64,000 bases of DNA from Cacconaster sp045114175 (GCA_045114175.1 JBGUJZ010000006.1:1-64000), one strand, 5' to 3'. Counted from the first letter of the stretch, positions 10,101 through 18,598 are shown. The notes: generated by a model not told the origin, from the letters alone. Numbers and translations are program-made.

Positions 10101-10129
10101 ACAAAAGAAATGGCGCCTTTGTTTTGCAT
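7124..10129 (-). CDS. secDF: Protein translocase subunit SecDF (fusion)
   Basis: 1001 residues. Proton-driven accessory subunit of the Sec translocon. SecD and SecF are fused, as is general in the Bacteroidetes. The N-terminal membrane helix (about residues 6-30) is followed by a large periplasmic SecD region (ELNLGLDLKGGMNVTLQLDL), then the SecD membrane bundle (GLVLTMGMAVDANVIIYERV). A linker leads to the SecF half (GFSYGVDFSGGRTYVVRF) and its bundle (IGYSINDNVVIFDRIRE). The ATG at 10129 is chosen over an upstream in-frame start at 10195 because the promoter box lies at 10174-10181. The SecD periplasmic region carries an Ala/Glu-rich insert around residues 305-335. Confidence 0.95.
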   Translation of the reverse strand: MQNKGAISFVAILIGLACLFQLSFTAVTYIQENKAKKFAENVVKETEQSEAFAAVSDLDKAFYLDSVKTTANKIYLDSISAKKVYFGYTYKAVKEKELNLGLDLKGGMNVTLQLDLADLVRNCAREKTTDQFNQAMAVASERASQTHQDFISLFKEAWDEINPQQRMSFDIDLDKLSGDVKNKTRATNEEIISLLNKEAEAVINNSYNVVERRVNQFGVSQPNIQKIARTGRILVELPGVKEPERVRKLLQGTASLEFWQTYTYQEIAPYLQELNDELRAQVAAGAQVVAAAPKAETNSIEEELAAASAQNQDEATMAAANPLFAKLQLFGGNSALLGIAHYRDTAAINAWLANSKVAFPGDFVPAWSFKAYSAEGLQPDTYFELVALKSVAGKGAVLDGGVITSARVNYNQISGEAEVSMTMNSTGSAKWEVITEQNVGHQIAIVMDGQVYSYPNVNSKISGGSSQITGHFTQAEADDLATVLKSGKLSTPARIVQEQVVGPSLGGASIRSGMISFLIAFLLVLVYMVLFYRRAGLAADVALLCNVLFLFGALVSFGAVLTLSGIAGLVLTMGMAVDANVIIYERVKEELNAGKALRLAIADGYKNAYSAIIDGQITTLLTGLILAIFGSGTVKSFAIVLVIGIITSVITSIFITRLIFEARLARGKNISFYTNATKNFLKNTKINFLGARKWTYIISGTLIAISLAFIFTKGFSYGVDFSGGRTYVVRFDQPVTPEQVRAATYEAYGEAAEVKQFGGASQMRVTTKYLINDKTTETDKLIEAKLYDALKDFFATPLTLEQFTSTLDNPNGIVSSDRVDASIASESKRDAVIAVVLALIAIFGYIAIRFKSWTYGLGGVTSLAHNAIIVIGFFSIFTGVLPFTLDVDAQFIAAVLTIIGYSINDNVVIFDRIREYKALYPKRDLKQNINEALNSTLSRTINTSVSTLVVLLSIAIFGGESIRGFAVALTLGVLVGTYASLFIGTPIMYDLNMKKAAKAKK

Positions 10130-10173
10130 ATCGTTAGTGTGTTTAGATAGTATTCCTAGTCTAAAATAGGGTG

Positions 10174-10181
10174 CAAATTTA
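10174..10181 (-). promoter_or_regulatory. Promoter -7 box for secDF
   Basis: TAAATTTG on the minus strand, 44 bases before the secDF ATG, an exact TAnnTTTG match. It also rules out the longer in-frame start at 10195. Confidence 0.55.
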
Positions 10182-10211
10182 CTATTTTTTCGCAATCTAT
10201 AAAGTATTTCC

Positions 10212-10219
10212 TAATTTTG
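10212..10219 (+). promoter_or_regulatory. Promoter -7 box for the PD40/SPOR-type gene
   Basis: TAATTTTG, 23 bases before the ATG at 10243. Divergent from the secDF promoter. Confidence 0.55.
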
Positions 10220-10242
10220 TTTGTTCCAAAGCCCGCTGCACG

Positions 10243-11898
10243 ATGAAGCATCTGCGTCTTTTTCTGATGGTTGCGGTCCTGCTGGCCCTCGCTGCTCCCG
10301 CCTTTGCGCAGGAGATTTCACGCGAACAGCGGCAGGCCGAGGCGGATGCGCTCTTTGCGGGTTACGACTTTGCCGAAGCACTCCAGATTTACCATACCCT
10401 GCTGCCGGGAGCCGATTCCACGCAGGCCGTGGCGCTCGGTGCGCAGATCATGCGATGCGAAAATGGCCTCAACCTGCTCAAGTTCGCCACCGAGCCGGAG
10501 CTCATCTCGTCGCTCGTGGTGCCGCTGCACGATTTCTACCTGAACTACGGCCACCTGCCCAACCGCACCTGGATGCCCTTCCCCAACGTTTTTGTCCCGG
10601 AGGGGCAGCACCCTTTCTGCAACGCACTGCAGTTCGACCGGCAGCGCGGCGAGGTGGTCTATTCCTGCCCCGATTCGGCAGGCCGGTGGAACCTCTGGAC
10701 CTCGCACCTGCAGGGCGATACCATCTGGACCCTGCCGCAGCCGCTGGGTGAGGCCTTTACCTCGGCCGGCGATGAGATCTATCCCATCCTCAGCGCGGAC
10801 GGACAGCAGCTCTGCTTCTCCTCCAACGGCATGGCGGGCATGGGCGGCTACGACCTGTTCATTTGCAACCGCAAGCCCGACGGCAGCTGGGGCGCTCCGC
10901 AGAATGTGGGATTTCCCTACTCCTCCGTGGCGGACGATTTTCTCTTCTCCAACACGCCCGACGGACTATTTTCGGTCTTTGCTTCTACGCGCGACTGCCC
11001 GGCCGGGAGCATCCGGATCTATGCCGTGCGGCGCGAGCGGGCCCCCATCCGCGAATCGGTAGAAACCACCGCTGAGGCGCGGCGCATCGCTGCTTTTGAG
11101 AAGCGGCCCAATCCCGAACAGCCGCAGGTAGCGCCCGAACCCCAGCCGGTCGTAGCCAACAACGAGATGATGGCGCGCTACTTCCGTGCGGTGGATTCGC
11201 TCGGCGTGCTGCAAAAACAGGTGGCCGCGCTCACCAGTGAACTCGCTGAGCTGCGGGAAGATCTGCGCGAAGAGAACGATCCGGCCCGCAAGGCCGAAAT
11301 TGCCCGCGCCATCGGAGAAAAAGAGTCGGCGCAGTTCGCTGCACAGGCCGCCCAGAGCCGCCAGGTGCGTGCCGTGCGCCGTCAGGAATCGGGATTCCTG
11401 GAGCTGGGGTTGGTTCCGCCGCCCATCCTGCAGGCCAAGCCCGAATCGGAACCGGAGGTCGCTGACCGTCCGGGCGAATCGCTCTACTACAACTTCCGCA
11501 AGATGGAATACGGCCTGATCGGCGACCTGCCGATGGAGCTGCCTGCGGTAGAGATTGAGGAACCGGCGTTCGATTATACCTTCAAGATTGGAACGGAAGC
11601 GGTCTTTGCACCGGAGAACAAGCGGCCGGACGGGCTGATCTACCAGATTCAGATTTGCTCCACGGCCGGCCGGCTGAGCAAAGCCCGGCTGAAGGGAATG
11701 TCGCCCTGCTTCGAGTTTAAGAATAACGGAAAATACGTTTATTTTGTAGGTGCTTTCCGCCACTACGACGAGGCCGTGGCAGCCCTGCCCAAGGTCAAGG
11801 CCCGCGGCTGGTCCACCGCCTTCATCACGGCACGGAAGGATGGTAAAGCACTGACTATCAAGAACGCACGTGCAATCGAAGCCAAAGAGAAAAATTAA
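10243..11898 (+). CDS. Secreted PD40 (WD40-like) protein with SPOR-like C-terminus
   Basis: 551 residues with a clean signal peptide (LALAAPAFAQ). The region at about 105-280 carries PD40/WD40-like propeller motifs (YPILSADGQQLCFSSNG, GGYDLFICNRKPDGSW). Residues ~300-390 are Glu/Ala/Arg-rich and predicted coiled coil. The last ~80 residues (LIYQIQICSTAGRLSKARLKG, YVYFVGAFRHYDEAVAALPKV) resemble a SPOR-type domain, which binds denuded peptidoglycan in known cases. A periplasmic envelope role is therefore likely. The ATG at 10243 is chosen because the promoter lies just upstream and the signal peptide follows directly. The two following genes are close and probably co-transcribed. Confidence 0.65.
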   Translation: MKHLRLFLMVAVLLALAAPAFAQEISREQRQAEADALFAGYDFAEALQIYHTLLPGADSTQAVALGAQIMRCENGLNLLKFATEPELISSLVVPLHDFYLNYGHLPNRTWMPFPNVFVPEGQHPFCNALQFDRQRGEVVYSCPDSAGRWNLWTSHLQGDTIWTLPQPLGEAFTSAGDEIYPILSADGQQLCFSSNGMAGMGGYDLFICNRKPDGSWGAPQNVGFPYSSVADDFLFSNTPDGLFSVFASTRDCPAGSIRIYAVRRERAPIRESVETTAEARRIAAFEKRPNPEQPQVAPEPQPVVANNEMMARYFRAVDSLGVLQKQVAALTSELAELREDLREENDPARKAEIARAIGEKESAQFAAQAAQSRQVRAVRRQESGFLELGLVPPPILQAKPESEPEVADRPGESLYYNFRKMEYGLIGDLPMELPAVEIEEPAFDYTFKIGTEAVFAPENKRPDGLIYQIQICSTAGRLSKARLKGMSPCFEFKNNGKYVYFVGAFRHYDEAVAALPKVKARGWSTAFITARKDGKALTIKNARAIEAKEKN

Positions 11899-11919
11899 TA
11901 ATTCAACTAATAGTCGTTT

Positions 11920-13236
11920 ATGAAAAAAGTATTTACCCTTGCATTTCTGCTGCTCGCCGGCCTCTGGTGCGGCGCACAGAATGACAACTGTTTCGGCATC
12001 ATCGTAGGCAAGAACGCCAGCGCCACCGGCGAGGTGATTCTGGGTCACAACGAAGATGACAGCGGCGAGCAGATGCTCAACCTCTACGCCGGCTCCGAAT
12101 ACATCTGGGCCGAGTTCCCGGGTATGGAGGTCGCAGACGCGTTCATGAACAAACACGGCGTAGCCATCGTTTCCGACAACTGCCCGTCCCGTTCCACCGA
12201 CGAGAACTTCTTTGAAGGCGGTGTCTGCTACGAAGTGCGCGTCGCGGTGGCCAAGCAGGCCCGGACTGCCCGTGAAGCCGTGAACATCATCGGCCACCTG
12301 CTCAACACCCGCGGCTACAACAAATCCGGCCGCACCTATCTGGTTGCAGACCCGAATGAAGCGTGGGTCGTGGCTGTGATGCAGGGCCGCCAGTGGGTGG
12401 CTCAGCGCGTCCCGGACGATGCCGTGATGGTCATCCCGAACTATTACACGATTGACCGTGTGGACTTTGCGGATCCCGACAACTTCGTGGGTACCGACGT
12501 CTTCTCCTACGCCACCACCCGCGGCTGGTATAACTTCCGCACCGATGGCAACTTCTCCTTCCGCAAGGCCTTCTCTACCCCTGATTCCCGCACCAAAGAG
12601 CACAACCTGCTGCGCCACCGTGCCGCCCTGTCGTTCTTCGGCCAGCCCGCGCCCGAAAATCCGGATGAGATTCCTTTCTGCTTCAAGCCGAGCAAGAAGG
12701 TCTCCGTGGAAGATGTGATGCAGGCCCTCTCGCTCCACCAGCCCGCTTGGGCAGCAGGCAGCATCTGCAACAAGAAGACCGTGGTTTCCACCATCTTCCA
12801 GCTGCGCAGCAACATGCCGCTCGAGATTGGTTGCGTGATGTGGACTGCAATGGGTCGCCCCGCTGTTGAGGCTTACCTGCCGATCTACCTGGGCACCACC
12901 GAACTTCCCGCATTCGGCCGCTTCTTCAGCGCCGCTGACGCCGAGAAACGTCACTTCACCGACGCCAAGAACCTCCGCGTTCACACCCCGTCTGGCTTCT
13001 ATTGGAAGCACGTGGACCGCTGGGATGCCATTGAGAAAGACCTCTACAAAGAGGCCGCTGCCGCTCAGTACGCTCAGAAGTTCCAGGCCAAGCTGATGAA
13101 AGAGCAGGATGCTTTCGAGAAGAGCTGCATGAGCTACTATGCTGCCGACGGCACCCTCCGCAACGCCAAGGGTCTCGCAAAGCGCCTCAACAAAGCTATC
13201 GACAAGAACTACGAGAAATACGTGAAGGGATTCTAA
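11920..13236 (+). CDS. Exported C69-family dipeptidase (Ntn hydrolase)
   Basis: 438 residues. Peptidase family C69 (PepD type) enzymes cleave dipeptides with an N-terminal cysteine nucleophile freed by processing. Here a signal peptide (residues 1-20) is followed by NDNCFGIIVGKNASATGE, so Cys24 is the predicted nucleophile; the xxGKxAS that follows it is the family signature. GHNEDDSGEQ (about residues 43-52) is the second conserved block. It lies 21 bases after the PD40 gene and 6 bases before a small lipoprotein gene. Dipeptidase function is well supported; preferred substrates, including any D-residue specificity, are not visible. Confidence 0.88.
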   Translation: MKKVFTLAFLLLAGLWCGAQNDNCFGIIVGKNASATGEVILGHNEDDSGEQMLNLYAGSEYIWAEFPGMEVADAFMNKHGVAIVSDNCPSRSTDENFFEGGVCYEVRVAVAKQARTAREAVNIIGHLLNTRGYNKSGRTYLVADPNEAWVVAVMQGRQWVAQRVPDDAVMVIPNYYTIDRVDFADPDNFVGTDVFSYATTRGWYNFRTDGNFSFRKAFSTPDSRTKEHNLLRHRAALSFFGQPAPENPDEIPFCFKPSKKVSVEDVMQALSLHQPAWAAGSICNKKTVVSTIFQLRSNMPLEIGCVMWTAMGRPAVEAYLPIYLGTTELPAFGRFFSAADAEKRHFTDAKNLRVHTPSGFYWKHVDRWDAIEKDLYKEAAAAQYAQKFQAKLMKEQDAFEKSCMSYYAADGTLRNAKGLAKRLNKAIDKNYEKYVKGF

Positions 13237-13242
13237 AAAGCC

Positions 13243-13683
13243 GTGAATTCCATGGGAACGAGACGCTTTCTCCTGCTTCTGCCGCTCCTGCTGGCCGTCG
13301 TGCTGGTGGCAGGTTGCAAATACCAGTCGCCCAAACAGAAGACGGCCGCCTATCTCACCACGGAGATTCAAAAGGCCAACAAGCTCATGGCCGGCAAGTA
13401 TGTCGATGACATCACCCTGTGCGACGCTGTTTTATTCAACGGAAAGGATGTCGTCTACAATTTTACCTATGATGAAGTGCGGGCCCAGATGACCATCCGT
13501 GATTTTGCCGAGACGCCCCAAAAGGACGCGTTGGATATCAACCTGCAATTGACCTGGGCCACCAATCCTTCCATGGTAGCCCTCAAAAAGCTCGTCAAGA
13601 CCCTCGGTGGTATGATTATTTACAATTATACCGGTTCTCAAACCGGCGAGGGTTTTACCATCACGATTGATCCGGAAGACTGA
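13243..13683 (+). CDS. Small predicted lipoprotein, function unknown
   Basis: 146 residues with a type II signal peptide whose lipobox is VAGC (Cys25). A second ATG at 13252 (MGTRRF) is equally plausible and leaves the lipobox intact. The mature part is a small mixed domain with no family I recognise (DITLCDAVLFNGKDVVYNF, GGMIIYNYTGSQTGEGFTI). It starts 6 bases after the C69 dipeptidase stop, so it is probably co-expressed with it. A hairpin follows at 13707-13736. Confidence 0.7.
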   Translation: MNSMGTRRFLLLLPLLLAVVLVAGCKYQSPKQKTAAYLTTEIQKANKLMAGKYVDDITLCDAVLFNGKDVVYNFTYDEVRAQMTIRDFAETPQKDALDINLQLTWATNPSMVALKKLVKTLGGMIIYNYTGSQTGEGFTITIDPED

Positions 13684-13706
13684 TTCCGGCCGAGGCCCTT
13701 ATGAAA

Positions 13707-13756
13707 GAAGTGCTTCTCCTTGCGGGGAAGCACTTCTTCATTTCGTGCCGGGAGGG
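13707..13756 (+). repeat. Hairpin repeat, copy 1
   Basis: A 50-base unit made of a 13-bp stem-loop (GAAGTGCTTCTCC / loop TTGC / GGGGAAGCACTTC, 13707-13736) plus a 20-base tail. Copy 2 at 16184-16233 is in the same orientation and differs at about three positions, all in the tail. Identity beyond the stem argues for duplication rather than two independent terminators. It may still terminate the upstream lipoprotein gene. Confidence 0.75.
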
Positions 13757-14019
13757 ATCTCCTGCTCATTTACTGGCGAACGCCATGATTCCCGTTCAGA
13801 CTTCGGGCTCACCAAAGCCGTGAGTGTCAAATTCATGCTTTCTTTTGGGAAAACTCTAAGTGTTAGGAACGAATAGTGTTCTTAAATGACTCATGTTTAG
13901 ATAATTGCGGGCTTCTCCCGTTCCAGGTTCGCTTCCCGGAGTTAGACCGGGAATACGTCTTTTCGATAACTCGCTGATTATCGGCCTTGTTAACTATAGG
14001 CCCGTTCCAGACATATAGA
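13757..14019. other. Non-coding flank of transposase with two REP-like hairpins
   Basis: No gene is supported here. Two adjacent hairpins lie on the 3' side of the transposase gene: TTCCCGG/CCGGGAA at 13933-13953 and CGATAA/TTATCG at 13964-13983. The left inverted repeat (13920-13954) overlaps the first hairpin. A partial direct repeat, CTAAGTG plus GGAACG, is found at 13856 and again at 15993. Confidence 0.55.
13920..13954 (+). repeat. Left inverted repeat flanking transposase island
   Basis: GTTCCAGGTTCGCTTCC, an 11-base gap, then CGGGAAT. The reverse complement of 16057-16091 has the same two blocks with one mismatch and the same 11-base spacing. Confidence 0.6.
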
Positions 14020-14904
14020 CTAAAGATTCTGTAATACCGCATCGTATGATAAGTGAACGATTCGCGCAATCTGTTTCTTTGAGCATAGAAAACGACGGCG
14101 CATCAAGCGGGCCAGTTTTAGTCGATCCGGGGCAGATAATTCTCGAAGTGTTCTGATACCAAATAACTCCTTCATCATTCGATCTCTCTCAGCGCGGAGT
14201 TCGGTATCTGTCAAGTTGATTTCATTCCACTCACCTAAAGCGCGTTCCATCTCGTCGTCTTTGTTTAATGATAGGAAGAACATGTACGACCTGGGCGTTT
14301 TAAACAGTCGCTCAACGAGATCTATGGCAACGTAATTCTCGGGGAGAATCATCCCCTCGGACACAATCCAATCAGACGGAATGGCAATGTGCGTCCGACA
14401 CTGCTCTTTAATATAGCGAACACCTGTCTGTCTGAATGAGGGTTTTAATCGCTTCATGCCATTGAAATAAAGACGCCCCGTTCCCCATGGATACGTATAG
14501 AACATTTCTATTCTCGCTTTGGTCGGGTTTTTGATGACATACGCGATGAGCGTCTTCAGGTAATTTTCATCCGACACTGAAATTACTTTGACCGGCAGAC
14601 GGGATAGGGATAAATGGGTTCCGTACTGACTGGCGTTGTACATTCCCGTCAGGCGTTTGAATTCGTTGGCAAAATGAACGGCAGCCTCTTCAGAATCGGC
14701 CTTGATGACGAAGTGAAAATGGTTATCCATCAATACAAAAGCCAGTATTACTATCTTCATTCGAAGCGTAATGGCTGCCACACGGTTCATCGCTGCAACG
14801 AAGTCTTCTTTATTTCCAAACAAGACATCCGCCCGATTCCCATCAGAGCAAATGTGATAGTATCCCTGAGCGGGCTTTACTCTAATCTCCATCTCTGTCA
14901 TCAT
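14020..14904 (-). CDS. REP-associated tyrosine transposase (Y1/HUH, RAYT-like)
   Basis: 294 residues. Y1-type single-strand transposase of the IS200/RAYT group. The metal-binding HUH motif is H62-F-H64 in VLMDNHFHFVIKAD. The candidate catalytic Tyr lies in TLIAYVIKNPTKARIEMF, matching the family's Y.I.NP..A pattern. The C-terminal segment (RRRFLCSKKQIARIVHLSY) looks like a helix-turn-helix, as in other RAYT proteins. RAYTs act on palindromic REP sequences, and this gene is flanked by hairpins (13933-13983) and inverted repeats (13920-13954, 16057-16091). There is no second transposase, so it is probably a domesticated or non-autonomous-supporting copy. Codon use looks more AT-rich than that of its neighbours. 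Confidence 0.85.
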   Translation of the reverse strand: MMTEMEIRVKPAQGYYHICSDGNRADVLFGNKEDFVAAMNRVAAITLRMKIVILAFVLMDNHFHFVIKADSEEAAVHFANEFKRLTGMYNASQYGTHLSLSRLPVKVISVSDENYLKTLIAYVIKNPTKARIEMFYTYPWGTGRLYFNGMKRLKPSFRQTGVRYIKEQCRTHIAIPSDWIVSEGMILPENYVAIDLVERLFKTPRSYMFFLSLNKDDEMERALGEWNEINLTDTELRAERDRMMKELFGIRTLRELSAPDRLKLARLMRRRFLCSKKQIARIVHLSYDAVLQNL

Positions 14905-15065
14905 CTTGGCATTCTCGCGACAAGTGCGATACCCGCCGATGCAAAGATTGTTTATTTTGCATTAACAGCCAATGGATCGCAGTATCTCTCGTGAAGATTA
15001 GTCGATTTACAAAAAACAACGTCCGTTCCGGGCGCTGTTTTCTAAATAATCTGATATTTCGGCTT

Positions 15066-15656
15066 TTACTTGAACAGATCTGTCGGCGCCTTAATTTTAT
15101 CAAGTGCAGCACGAACAGATGCCGGTTCAATTTGCGATATCAACTCATCAAACTCACTTACATTTGACAAGACGAAGTAGTATTTTTCTGTGATGTACTC
15201 ATTACTGGAAGCTTTTGCCTCTCCACTAATAACCGAGACAATCTCGCCTTTTTCCGTTACTAAGAACCGCGGTTTCAAGGCCTCGTAAAAGTCGAACCAC
15301 CACTTTGATCTATTCCAAGCCACAGTAACGCTCGGAAAAGTTATATCAAAGGGCTTTGAAAAATCTTTCACATTATTTTCCCTGGCTACTTGGCGCCACT
15401 CTTTATATTTATCCCGCAACTCTTTCAGGCTTTCGATAAACTCATTTATTTTTTCCTCTCCTTTGAGATAAAAATTGACTTCTGAGTATGAAGTTTCGCC
15501 GCAGATGTCTATTATAACAACAAGATTTTCATCTTCAGATGCGGCAATATCGTATGATTTGCCCCAATACTCGACGTAGTAGCTGCCTATTTTCTTTTGT
15601 CCGTTCGCGGTAACTGCACAAAGTGCAATAATAATAATCAGTAACAGCTTTTTCAT
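15066..15656 (-). CDS. Exported protein of unknown function in the transposase island
   Basis: 196 residues with a signal peptide (MKKLLLIIIIALCAVTANGQ). The mature part is rich in Lys, Glu and Ser and has no family I recognise. It is clearly more AT-rich than the surrounding core genes, consistent with acquired DNA. It lies between the transposase and the right inverted repeat, as possible cargo. No partner gene is adjacent. Confidence 0.6.
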   Translation of the reverse strand: MKKLLLIIIIALCAVTANGQKKIGSYYVEYWGKSYDIAASEDENLVVIIDICGETSYSEVNFYLKGEEKINEFIESLKELRDKYKEWRQVARENNVKDFSKPFDITFPSVTVAWNRSKWWFDFYEALKPRFLVTEKGEIVSVISGEAKASSNEYITEKYYFVLSNVSEFDELISQIEPASVRAALDKIKAPTDLFK

Positions 15657-16056
15657 GCTGGAATTTCTTGTGGCTCGCTCCTAGCCGGTTATAATAAAAA
15701 CAAAAGTGTGGAGCAAACTTCGTTTACCGTTAGGAGGTTGTGGAAAAACCTTTGCCAGATAAACTACTGATAACCCCACACTCGGCTGATATGGTATCTT
15801 CCCCGTGGGGTATAAACACAATCAGGCTCGAGCAGTAAGTATATCCGCAGTCCCTTGGCTTGAAATTTTCCACATTTCCTAACAAGGACGCGAAACACTT
15901 TCGCTTAATATGTCTGCTGTAATGACAGCAATGCAAATATAATAAAAATGATTATGACTGCGATAGAAAGCCTTTCGCCACGTCAGGAAGGTCTAAGTGC
16001 CTGGAACGGACCATATGCGTAATTGGTTTGATTTCAGGTCTTTATCCTCTTTATTC

Positions 16057-16091
16057 ATTCCCGATTCAGCGCATGGAAGCGAACCAGGAAC
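16057..16091 (-). repeat. Right inverted repeat flanking transposase island
   Basis: Contains ATTCCCG, an 11-base gap, then GGAAGCGAACCAGGAAC, the reverse complement (one mismatch, same spacing) of the left repeat at 13920-13954. Confidence 0.6.
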
Positions 16092-16183
16092 AAGTCTTTG
16101 CGTCAACTCACAGATTATCAACCTCTAATATGGTGGTCTCATTCCCGACATTTAGACTTTTGAAAAGTAGGGCGATAAAAGAA

Positions 16184-16233
16184 GAAGTGCTTCTCCTTGC
16201 GGGGAAGCACTTCTTTATTTTGTGACGGGAGGG
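16184..16233 (+). repeat. Hairpin repeat, copy 2 (terminator of the minus-strand lipoprotein gene)
   Basis: Same 50-base unit as 13707-13756, with the 13-bp stem at 16184-16213. Read on the minus strand the stem is followed by TTCTTTTAT, so here it also makes a good terminator for the gene ending at 16242. Confidence 0.7.
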
Positions 16234-16241
16234 CCGTCGGG

Positions 16242-18587
16242 TCAGTCGTGGACCGGACGGATACCTAAGCCGTACCAGCGGGTAAGTTGGTACATACCGG
16301 CACCCGCTCCGTCGATTCCAGCGCACGCCCAAGCTCTCGGGGTGGTGGTCGTCAGGGTTGCGGTCCAGAGGTAGAACGCTTCGCCCACATCCTGACGGTT
16401 GTTGAGGTAAGCACCGTTGGCCGGGATGAAGATACTGTTACCGTTGGTATTGCTTGTTACGAGGAAGCCCTCCTCATAGAAACGGTTGAGATGCCCGCTG
16501 GGTGAAGGTTCTCCCTGCTCAGTCCACGTCCAGGTACAGTTGGCGATCAGTTCCCGCATATCGGCCTCGGTCGGGGTACGCCAGCCGCTACCCAAAACGA
16601 CGGTTGCCGGATCGTCGGCCGCCTCGAGCTGACGGAGACCGTCAATCGGGCTCGCATAACCTTCCTCAAGAATGTACTTCGAGTAATTCTTCAGTTCGGG
16701 GAGGTTATAGTTGGGCGTCACGACGGCCCCATTACCCCAAGAATAGAAGTAACCTACATGATAAGGCACCGTAGCACCCAAATTGCAGGTTGCCCACTTG
16801 ACGCCGGACGGCAGACCCAGATCAACCTGCTCGGGAGCGCTTGTAGGATAGATGTACGTGAGATTGACGCCATCCAGGCTGTGGTAGGTGAACGCTGAGG
16901 GCTGACATGCCAACGTGAGCTCCCTAATGGGAGCACCATAAATATTCAGCCCATCCAGCCAGATGTTGTTTCTCAGATCCAGCACATCCACGGCCGTATC
17001 CTCAATGGAAATGGAGTACAGACGGGTGTTTGCACTCACATCCAGCGCAATCAGGTTGCTGCCGGAGATATCCAGAAAGGCAAGCTCGGTATTGTGAGAC
17101 AGATCCACCGTATGGCCGACATAGCCCCTCATTTCCAACTGGTACAGGTTCGTTGCCTGCGAAAGATCCACGGAGAGGAGCGGGTTGTTGTTCAGCCAGA
17201 GATGCCTTACGCCGGGGCTGGCAGTGAAATCACTGAAGCCGCTGCGGGCTGCGCTGACCAGGGACAGGTTCGGTGTATTATCCAAGTTGAGGGTCGTCAG
17301 GTTGACATCGTCGTAGCAATAGAGGCGCTCCAGGGCGGTGCAGCCGTTCAAGTTGATTTGTGTCAGGTTGCGGCATCCCACGCAGCCCACATAGTTCAAT
17401 TCCGGAAGGTTCGGAGCCGTCAACGTCAGGAAGGCCGGGTGGTTCTGGACAATGATGCGCTCCAACTTCGGGTTGTTGGAAGCGTCAATCCCGGTAAGGT
17501 AGCCATGCTGTTCGGTGTTTCCATCCCCAAGATCCTCAACATATCCGTTTGCAACAATATAATAGAGGTTCGGGAAGTGCTCGATACCGACCACTGACTC
17601 CACATACCAGGGAACGGTGATCTGTCCGACACTGGTAAGTTCTTCGTCCGAGAAAATACCGTCGCCGTCCGAGTCATACTGCTCAAGGCAGAAGGCTGCG
17701 AACTCCGGATCTTCAAAGGACACACCTTCAGGAACATACTCGAAAGGTTCCATCGGCTGAACCACATTGCGGCCCACCGAGACGGGCTGGCTGGTGGACT
17801 TGACCATGTGGCGGCCGTTGTTGTCAATCACCGTTACCGTGAAGCCCTTGGTGAACTCGGTCGGCGGAATGGCAATCCAGAACTCAAGCGGAGTTTCCGG
17901 GTTCAGCTGAACGCCGAGGGCGATTTTAGTCCTCAGGGTCACCACCTTGTTGCCCATGGTCACCTCGCACTGCGGCTCGCCGTTGCGGGTTGCCGGGCAG
18001 GTGACGGCCACCTGGCCCCAGAGGAATTCGTTGTTATTGCCCTGCAGGCGCACCTCGTGGATCCAAGCGGTACCGGTCAACCTGACCACCACCGCGCCAA
18101 ACAGGTTGCGGAAGTACAGATCCTGATCGTTGCGGTTTTCCGTAACGGCTATCATTGGAAAGGCTCCGGGGGCAAAAGAGTTGTTGTTCCAAGTCTGGAC
18201 CCGGGGTGCCTGGAAGATAATTTTTCCGTTTTCCAGCAATTGGGTTTGCGCATCATACGGGTAGACGGCATAGTTGGCATTGAAAGCGTATTGCGCCGTG
18301 TAGAAGTCATTGTCGGCACGGGTAAAACGTGCAAGCGGGGTGCCAGCACCTTCCGCAATGACATACCGTTTATTGGCATCGGATCCGGTGAAGACGCTGA
18401 TGGCGTCGTTGTTCTCCCAGATGACCTGGTCGGTCAACATGACGGTTCTGGTGTCGGCACCGTAGCCCTCCACCGTGGCATTGAAAGATTCAGGAGTTAC
18501 ATCCGCTTCAACGGCGTAGTCCTGCTTTTGGGAACAGGCGACAAGGGCCAGTGCGGCCGCAAAGATTGTCAGAAGATTCCTTTTCAT
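16242..18587 (-). CDS. Large surface lipoprotein: fimbrillin-like, EF-hand, LRR and FISUMP-type domains
   Basis: 781 residues. Lipobox VACS puts Cys18 as the lipidated residue. Residues ~25-270 resemble the fimbrillin-like domain also found in the protein at 25279-27459 (TRTVMLTDQVIWENNDAISVF against TRTALNADTTTVVWSANDAF). Next come a calcium-loop motif DSDGDGIFSDEEL and a leucine-rich-repeat block (about 350-590). The C-terminal domain (VDLGLPSGVKWATCNLGAT ... GWRTPTEADM ... YGLGIRPVHD) is of the Fibrobacter succinogenes major-paralogue (FISUMP) type. Surface adhesion or display is a plausible role, not shown. It probably shares a transcript with the 43-residue peptide gene 11 bases upstream. 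Confidence 0.75.
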   Translation of the reverse strand: MKRNLLTIFAAALALVACSQKQDYAVEADVTPESFNATVEGYGADTRTVMLTDQVIWENNDAISVFTGSDANKRYVIAEGAGTPLARFTRADNDFYTAQYAFNANYAVYPYDAQTQLLENGKIIFQAPRVQTWNNNSFAPGAFPMIAVTENRNDQDLYFRNLFGAVVVRLTGTAWIHEVRLQGNNNEFLWGQVAVTCPATRNGEPQCEVTMGNKVVTLRTKIALGVQLNPETPLEFWIAIPPTEFTKGFTVTVIDNNGRHMVKSTSQPVSVGRNVVQPMEPFEYVPEGVSFEDPEFAAFCLEQYDSDGDGIFSDEELTSVGQITVPWYVESVVGIEHFPNLYYIVANGYVEDLGDGNTEQHGYLTGIDASNNPKLERIIVQNHPAFLTLTAPNLPELNYVGCVGCRNLTQINLNGCTALERLYCYDDVNLTTLNLDNTPNLSLVSAARSGFSDFTASPGVRHLWLNNNPLLSVDLSQATNLYQLEMRGYVGHTVDLSHNTELAFLDISGSNLIALDVSANTRLYSISIEDTAVDVLDLRNNIWLDGLNIYGAPIRELTLACQPSAFTYHSLDGVNLTYIYPTSAPEQVDLGLPSGVKWATCNLGATVPYHVGYFYSWGNGAVVTPNYNLPELKNYSKYILEEGYASPIDGLRQLEAADDPATVVLGSGWRTPTEADMRELIANCTWTWTEQGEPSPSGHLNRFYEEGFLVTSNTNGNSIFIPANGAYLNNRQDVGEAFYLWTATLTTTTPRAWACAGIDGAGAGMYQLTRWYGLGIRPVHD

Positions 18588-18598
18588 ATTGTTTTGTT

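Larger units (their letters stand above)
15657..16241. other. Non-coding region right of the island
   Basis: No convincing gene. A 68-codon open frame at 15730-15936 (minus) has no start signals or family resemblance. The stretch holds the right inverted repeat (16057-16091), a partial direct repeat near 15993 and hairpin repeat copy 2 (16184-16233). Confidence 0.5.

Noticed and set aside
15730..15936. 68-codon frame on the minus strand
   Set aside because: No start signal, no family, AT-rich intergenic context.
13757..16183. Complete IS200/IS605 element
   Set aside because: No accessory TnpB/IscB gene, and the transposase has the RAYT-type C-terminal region. The inverted repeats fit REP-like substrates better than a classical insertion sequence.
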